In this document: positions 62,489-64,000 of the stretch, one piece after another
Layout: every line of letters begins with the position of its first letter
Position numbering within the stretch: position 1 is the first letter of the stretch
Origin: JBCCTX01 sp965263105
GTDB taxonomy: Bacteria; Bacteroidota; Bacteroidia; J057
Direction of reading: 5' to 3'
Length of the DNA stretch: 64,000 nucleotides
Assembly (NCBI GenBank): GCA_965263105.1
Contig: CBDHGL010000003.1
Location: forward strand, 3,968,001-4,032,000
Program-made: the position numbers and the translations under genes
The notes under the pieces: generated by a model
Told to the model about the DNA's origin: nothing
Database searches by the model: none
What the model saw: the letters and a program-made list of their open reading frames with translations, nothing else

Positions 62489-63310
62489 ATGAAGCGCAAA
62501 TATACAGTTTATAGATGGATTAGCCTTAGCTTATCCTTCTTCACTTTGCTCTTATTTAATTCCAGTATTTCGCCCCTCCCTTCTGAGTATGAAGAGTTCA
62601 CTATTGTCATCGATGCCGGACATGGTGGAAATGACCCTGGAACTACAGGTGCTAGGAACTATGAAAAAAATATTGCCCTACAGGTAGCCTTATCTCTTCG
62701 AGATAGGTTGTTGGTGGATGCCCCCAATGTTCGAGTGGTAATGACACGCGAAACGGATGTTTTTGTCCCCCTATATGAACGTGGGCGTATCGCTAAAGAA
62801 AACAACGGAGACTTTTTTGTCAGTATACATTGTAATGCCTTTCCCCTGAAAGAAAGAGAAGGCACCGAGACTTATGTATTGGGGATCAATAAAGGGGAAA
62901 AATATTACGAAAGAATCATCGCTGAAAATGAATCTATCCTCTTTGAAAAAGGCTACCGCGAAATGTATGGAGGCTTCGATCCTTCTTCTCCAGAAGGCTT
63001 CATCTACTTCCGCTTATTAAAAAATGCCTTTCGAAATGAAAGCTCTCGTTTGGCTAGAATGGTAGAGGAAAATTATGTTAATGTTTTGGGCCGTGAGAGT
63101 TATGGGGTAAAACAAGCTCCCTTTATCGTTTTGTATCAATCGGGTATGCCGGCAATATTAACGGAAATTGGTTTTCTGTCCAATGAGACAGATGAGAAAT
63201 TGTTGGAATCTGCCTGGGGTCAGGATTTGATTGCAGAGAGTATTTTCAATGCTGTTACTTCTTATCTAGAAGAGTATAGAAGGATTCAGGGGCAAGTGGG
63301 AGAAGGGTAG
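62489..63310 (+). CDS. N-acetylmuramoyl-L-alanine amidase (family 3)
   Basis: 273 residues from the ATG at 62489. After a hydrophobic N-terminal signal (about 10-30) the Amidase_3 domain shows VIDAGHGGNDPGTTG (zinc His), YEKNIALQVAL (zinc Glu), FFVSIHCNAFPL (zinc His) and PAILTEIGFLSNETD (catalytic Glu). It cleaves the amide bond between MurNAc and the stem peptide, for daughter-cell separation or remodelling. It is divergent from lptD, an arrangement common in Bacteroidota. No binding domains are attached. Confidence 0.94.
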   Translation: MKRKYTVYRWISLSLSFFTLLLFNSSISPLPSEYEEFTIVIDAGHGGNDPGTTGARNYEKNIALQVALSLRDRLLVDAPNVRVVMTRETDVFVPLYERGRIAKENNGDFFVSIHCNAFPLKEREGTETYVLGINKGEKYYERIIAENESILFEKGYREMYGGFDPSSPEGFIYFRLLKNAFRNESSRLARMVEENYVNVLGRESYGVKQAPFIVLYQSGMPAILTEIGFLSNETDEKLLESAWGQDLIAESIFNAVTSYLEEYRRIQGQVGEG

Positions 63311-63320
63311 AAGGGTAAAG

Positions 63321-63377
63321 AGTCCATAGCGAAGGGTCCATAGTCCCTGGTGTTGGACATGTCCGTCCATTTATGGA
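63321..63377. repeat. GTCCA-rich intergenic repeat
   Basis: Three close GTCC(A/C)-boxes (63322, 63336, 63343), the palindrome GGACATGTCC at 63355-63364 and the hairpin TCCAT-TT-ATGGA at 63366-63377. Related in sequence to the elements at 4801, 6903 and 50797. It lies between the amidase and the acyl-CoA dehydrogenase genes. Confidence 0.5.
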
Positions 63378-63503
63378 ATAGAATTTCTTTACAAGCTCTA
63401 CCGAATATAGACCAATGACCATGAACTAACACCCCAAATCCAAAACCCTACCCAACTTTCCCGAGTTTTTACTATGTTCGTATAACAATAATATGGGACA
63501 TAT

Positions 63504-64000
63504 ATGATTCAAGCTAAGCATAATGAAGGGAAAGTAGCTCATGCTTTTGAAGCGCCAGATTACTATCAGGTCGATGGGCTCTTGTCAGAAGAACATCAAC
63601 TAATCCGGCGAAGTGTACGGGATTGGCTGAATGAACACGTTTCTCCCCATATCAATGAGTGGGCTCAAAACAATCACTGCCCTACCCATTTGATCAAGGA
63701 TATGGGGGCCCAAGGACTTTTTGGCCCTTCTCTGCCGGAGGAATATGGCTGTCCGGGTTTGGATGAAATTGCCTATGGCTTAATTATGCAGGAGGTAGAA
63801 CGCGTGGATTCAGGTATCCGTTCTATGTGTTCTGTTCAGGGATCCTTGGTCATGTATCCCATTTATGCTTATGGGAGTGAGGAACAGAAGCGCAAATACT
63901 TACCTAAGTTAGCTTCAGGAGAACTTATGGGATGTTTTGGGTTGACTGAGCCGGATTTTGGTTCAAACCCTGGAGGAATGCGAAGTCATTTCACAGATGC
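63504..64000 (+). CDS. acyl-CoA dehydrogenase, glutaryl-CoA dehydrogenase-like (partial)
   Basis: The gene begins with an ATG at 63504 and runs off the window. The first ~165 residues match the N-terminal part of glutaryl-CoA dehydrogenase: EERHQLIR-type start region, GLFGPSLPEEYGCPGLDEIAYG, EVERVDSGIRSMCSVQGSLV and CFGLTEPDFGSNPGGMRS. These form the acyl-CoA dehydrogenase N-terminal and mid domains that bind FAD and the acyl substrate. Asn replaces the usual Asp in the GSDPG motif. The catalytic Glu lies outside the window. It probably acts in lysine/tryptophan degradation. Confidence 0.88.
   Translation, partial: MIQAKHNEGKVAHAFEAPDYYQVDGLLSEEHQLIRRSVRDWLNEHVSPHINEWAQNNHCPTHLIKDMGAQGLFGPSLPEEYGCPGLDEIAYGLIMQEVERVDSGIRSMCSVQGSLVMYPIYAYGSEEQKRKYLPKLASGELMGCFGLTEPDFGSNPGGMRSHFTD

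Overview
The window comes from a chromosome of a member of the Bacteroidota, most likely a marine, pigmented, gliding lineage near Saprospiria/Lewinella. The evidence is a T9SS type A sorting domain on two secreted proteins, the gliding lipoproteins GldB and (probably) GldH, lineage-restricted families (DUF4295, DUF5723, PorT-like barrels, the Bacteroidota form of LptD), Bacteroidota-type promoters (TTG/TTTG, about 19-20 nt, TAnnTTTG) and a general lack of Shine-Dalgarno sequences. I see no rRNA, tRNA, CRISPR array, phage or intact insertion sequence.
Layout: 1-8.5 kb holds an ABC permease tail, small membrane and secreted proteins, the CCA-adding enzyme, a pair of Tat-exported sugar enzymes (TIM-barrel isomerase and Gfo/Idh/MocA oxidoreductase) and a DNA glycosylase. 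8.6-16.3 kb holds recN, glpD, rpmE2 (L31), a GlmU-like protein and tpiA. 16.5-28 kb is interleaved: carotenoid desaturase plus acyltransferase, a DUF5723 barrel with a large lipoprotein, L33/DUF4295, a kexin-like protease, then a receiver pseudodomain, a carotenoid-type glycosyltransferase and a CruF-type hydratase. 28-34.5 kb is core metabolism (nadE, gltA, accA, dapF, gmhA). 35-40 kb has two tandem paralogous T9SS-secreted beta-propeller proteins next to rnhA. 40.5-49.3 kb runs mutL, rhomboid, pseudo-rhomboid, EEP phosphatase/nuclease and sensor kinase, then gldB and a PorT-like barrel. 49.4-53 kb has a sigma-54 regulator, a structured repeat element and lepA with an overlapping leader ORF. 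53-59.4 kb looks accessory and visibly A/T-richer: Fic, a sulfatase remnant, a two-EAD membrane protein, an NfeD-like domain and a lipoprotein/TPR-kinase/regulator operon. 59.7-64 kb has lptD, a divergent cell-wall amidase and the start of a glutaryl-CoA-dehydrogenase-like gene.
The most interesting items are: the membrane protein at 54396-55127 with two domains resembling effector-associated domain EAD11, next to a Fic enzyme and a sulfatase gene cut down to its 3' end; a candidate leader peptide overlapping lepA, both starts having strong Shine-Dalgarno sequences in a lineage that rarely uses them; a split set of genes that together predict an acylated carotenoid glycoside; a pseudo-receiver leading the carotenoid operon; a rhomboid followed by a catalytically dead rhomboid; and several families of intergenic inverted repeats.
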